From NCBI RefSeq assembly GCF_004342065.1, contig NZ_SLZU01000012.1, positions 88,946-152,945 on the forward strand: a DNA stretch of 64,000 nt, written 5' to 3'. The position numbers were made by a program, and so were the translations under genes. The notes under the pieces were generated by a model, which saw nothing but the letters and a program-made list of their open reading frames with translations, searched no databases and was not told the origin of the DNA. Positions 63,972 to 64,000 of the stretch are shown here, piece after piece (position 1 is the stretch's first letter; each line of letters starts with the position of its first letter). This stretch comes from Primorskyibacter sedentarius (GTDB taxonomy: Bacteria > Pseudomonadota > Alphaproteobacteria > Rhodobacterales > Rhodobacteraceae).

Positions 63972-64000
63972 ATGAAGAGAAGCCGTTTCAGCGAAGAACA
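63972..64000 (+). mobile_element. Start of an IS3-family transposase OrfA, cut by window edge
   Basis: The last bases encode 'MKRSRFSEEQ', the typical beginning of IS3-family OrfA (the HTH_Tnp_1 domain). GAGGAGA sits 5 bases before the ATG. The element's left end must lie between 63945 and 63971 or inside the end of the previous gene; I could not fix the terminal repeat. Confidence 0.65.

Noticed and set aside
1..64000. tRNA, rRNA or CRISPR arrays
   Set aside because: Reading for T-loop motifs, rRNA conserved segments and regularly spaced repeats gave nothing convincing.

Overview
The window reads as one contiguous stretch of chromosome from a high-GC alphaproteobacterium, most probably a marine Rhodobacterales (Roseobacter group) species. 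This is inferred from the glpDSTPQUVK glycerol-ABC operon, the bamA-skp-fabZ-lpxA-lpxI-lpxB order, the xerD/aroK/aroB/CorC neighbourhood, IalB, DUF2254 and DUF2160 proteins, and a large type-I-secreted calcium-binding protein. Genes are tightly packed with many ATGA, TGATG and GTGA overlaps. I found no rRNA, tRNA or CRISPR array.

Layout. 1-9.4 kb: an acetyltransferase cut by the window edge, a secreted PQQ-type sugar dehydrogenase, and a branched-chain-amino-acid-type ABC importer (binding protein, LivG, LivF, LivH, LivM). A sulfotransferase-like gene and an autoregulated-looking MarR gene are wedged between livH and livM. 9.5-12.3 kb: a HerA-like ATPase, a 0.5-kb interval with two orphan terminators, and an IalB protein. 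12.3-24.4 kb (minus): the envelope and lipid A cluster pyrH, frr, uppS, cdsA, dxr, rseP, bamA, skp, fabZ, lpxA, lpxI, lpxB. It makes UMP, recycles ribosomes, supplies undecaprenyl and CDP-diacylglycerol lipids, inserts outer membrane proteins and builds lipid A; lpxD is absent. 24.5-33 kb: miaA, a peptide-type ABC importer with a fused double ATPase, a glutathione S-transferase and a lytic transglycosylase. 33.4-44.9 kb: ssb, DoxX, aroB-aroK, a small membrane protein with a large exported protein and xerD, a CorC-type CBS protein, a DUF2254 protein, and a dimethylglycine/sarcosine-dehydrogenase-like flavoprotein coupled to a MocA-like nucleotidyltransferase.

45-55.4 kb: a complete glycerol regulon. 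GlpR is divergent from glpD-glpS-glpT-(mini-ORF)-glpP-glpQ-glpU-glpV-glpK. Glycerol is bound by GlpV, imported by GlpPQ with GlpST, phosphorylated by GlpK and oxidised by GlpD. 55.5-61.8 kb: a membrane GGDEF-EAL protein, a chromate transporter and an 811-residue RTX-type protein. 61.8-64 kb: composition falls and an accessory stretch begins: gene-poor DNA, an excisionase-like regulator, a 391-residue orphan protein, and the start of an IS3-family transposase at the edge.

The observations I rate highest are: (i) GlpS has lost its H-loop histidine and GlpT its LSGGQ signature, two changes that fall in the same composite ATP site; (ii) a palindromic repeat lies between glpT and glpP and carries a 39-codon frame joined to both neighbours by TGATG; (iii) a 28-codon ORF bridges livG and livF in the same way; (iv) each of the three ABC binding-protein genes is followed by a hairpin; and (v) the accessory stretch at the right edge.
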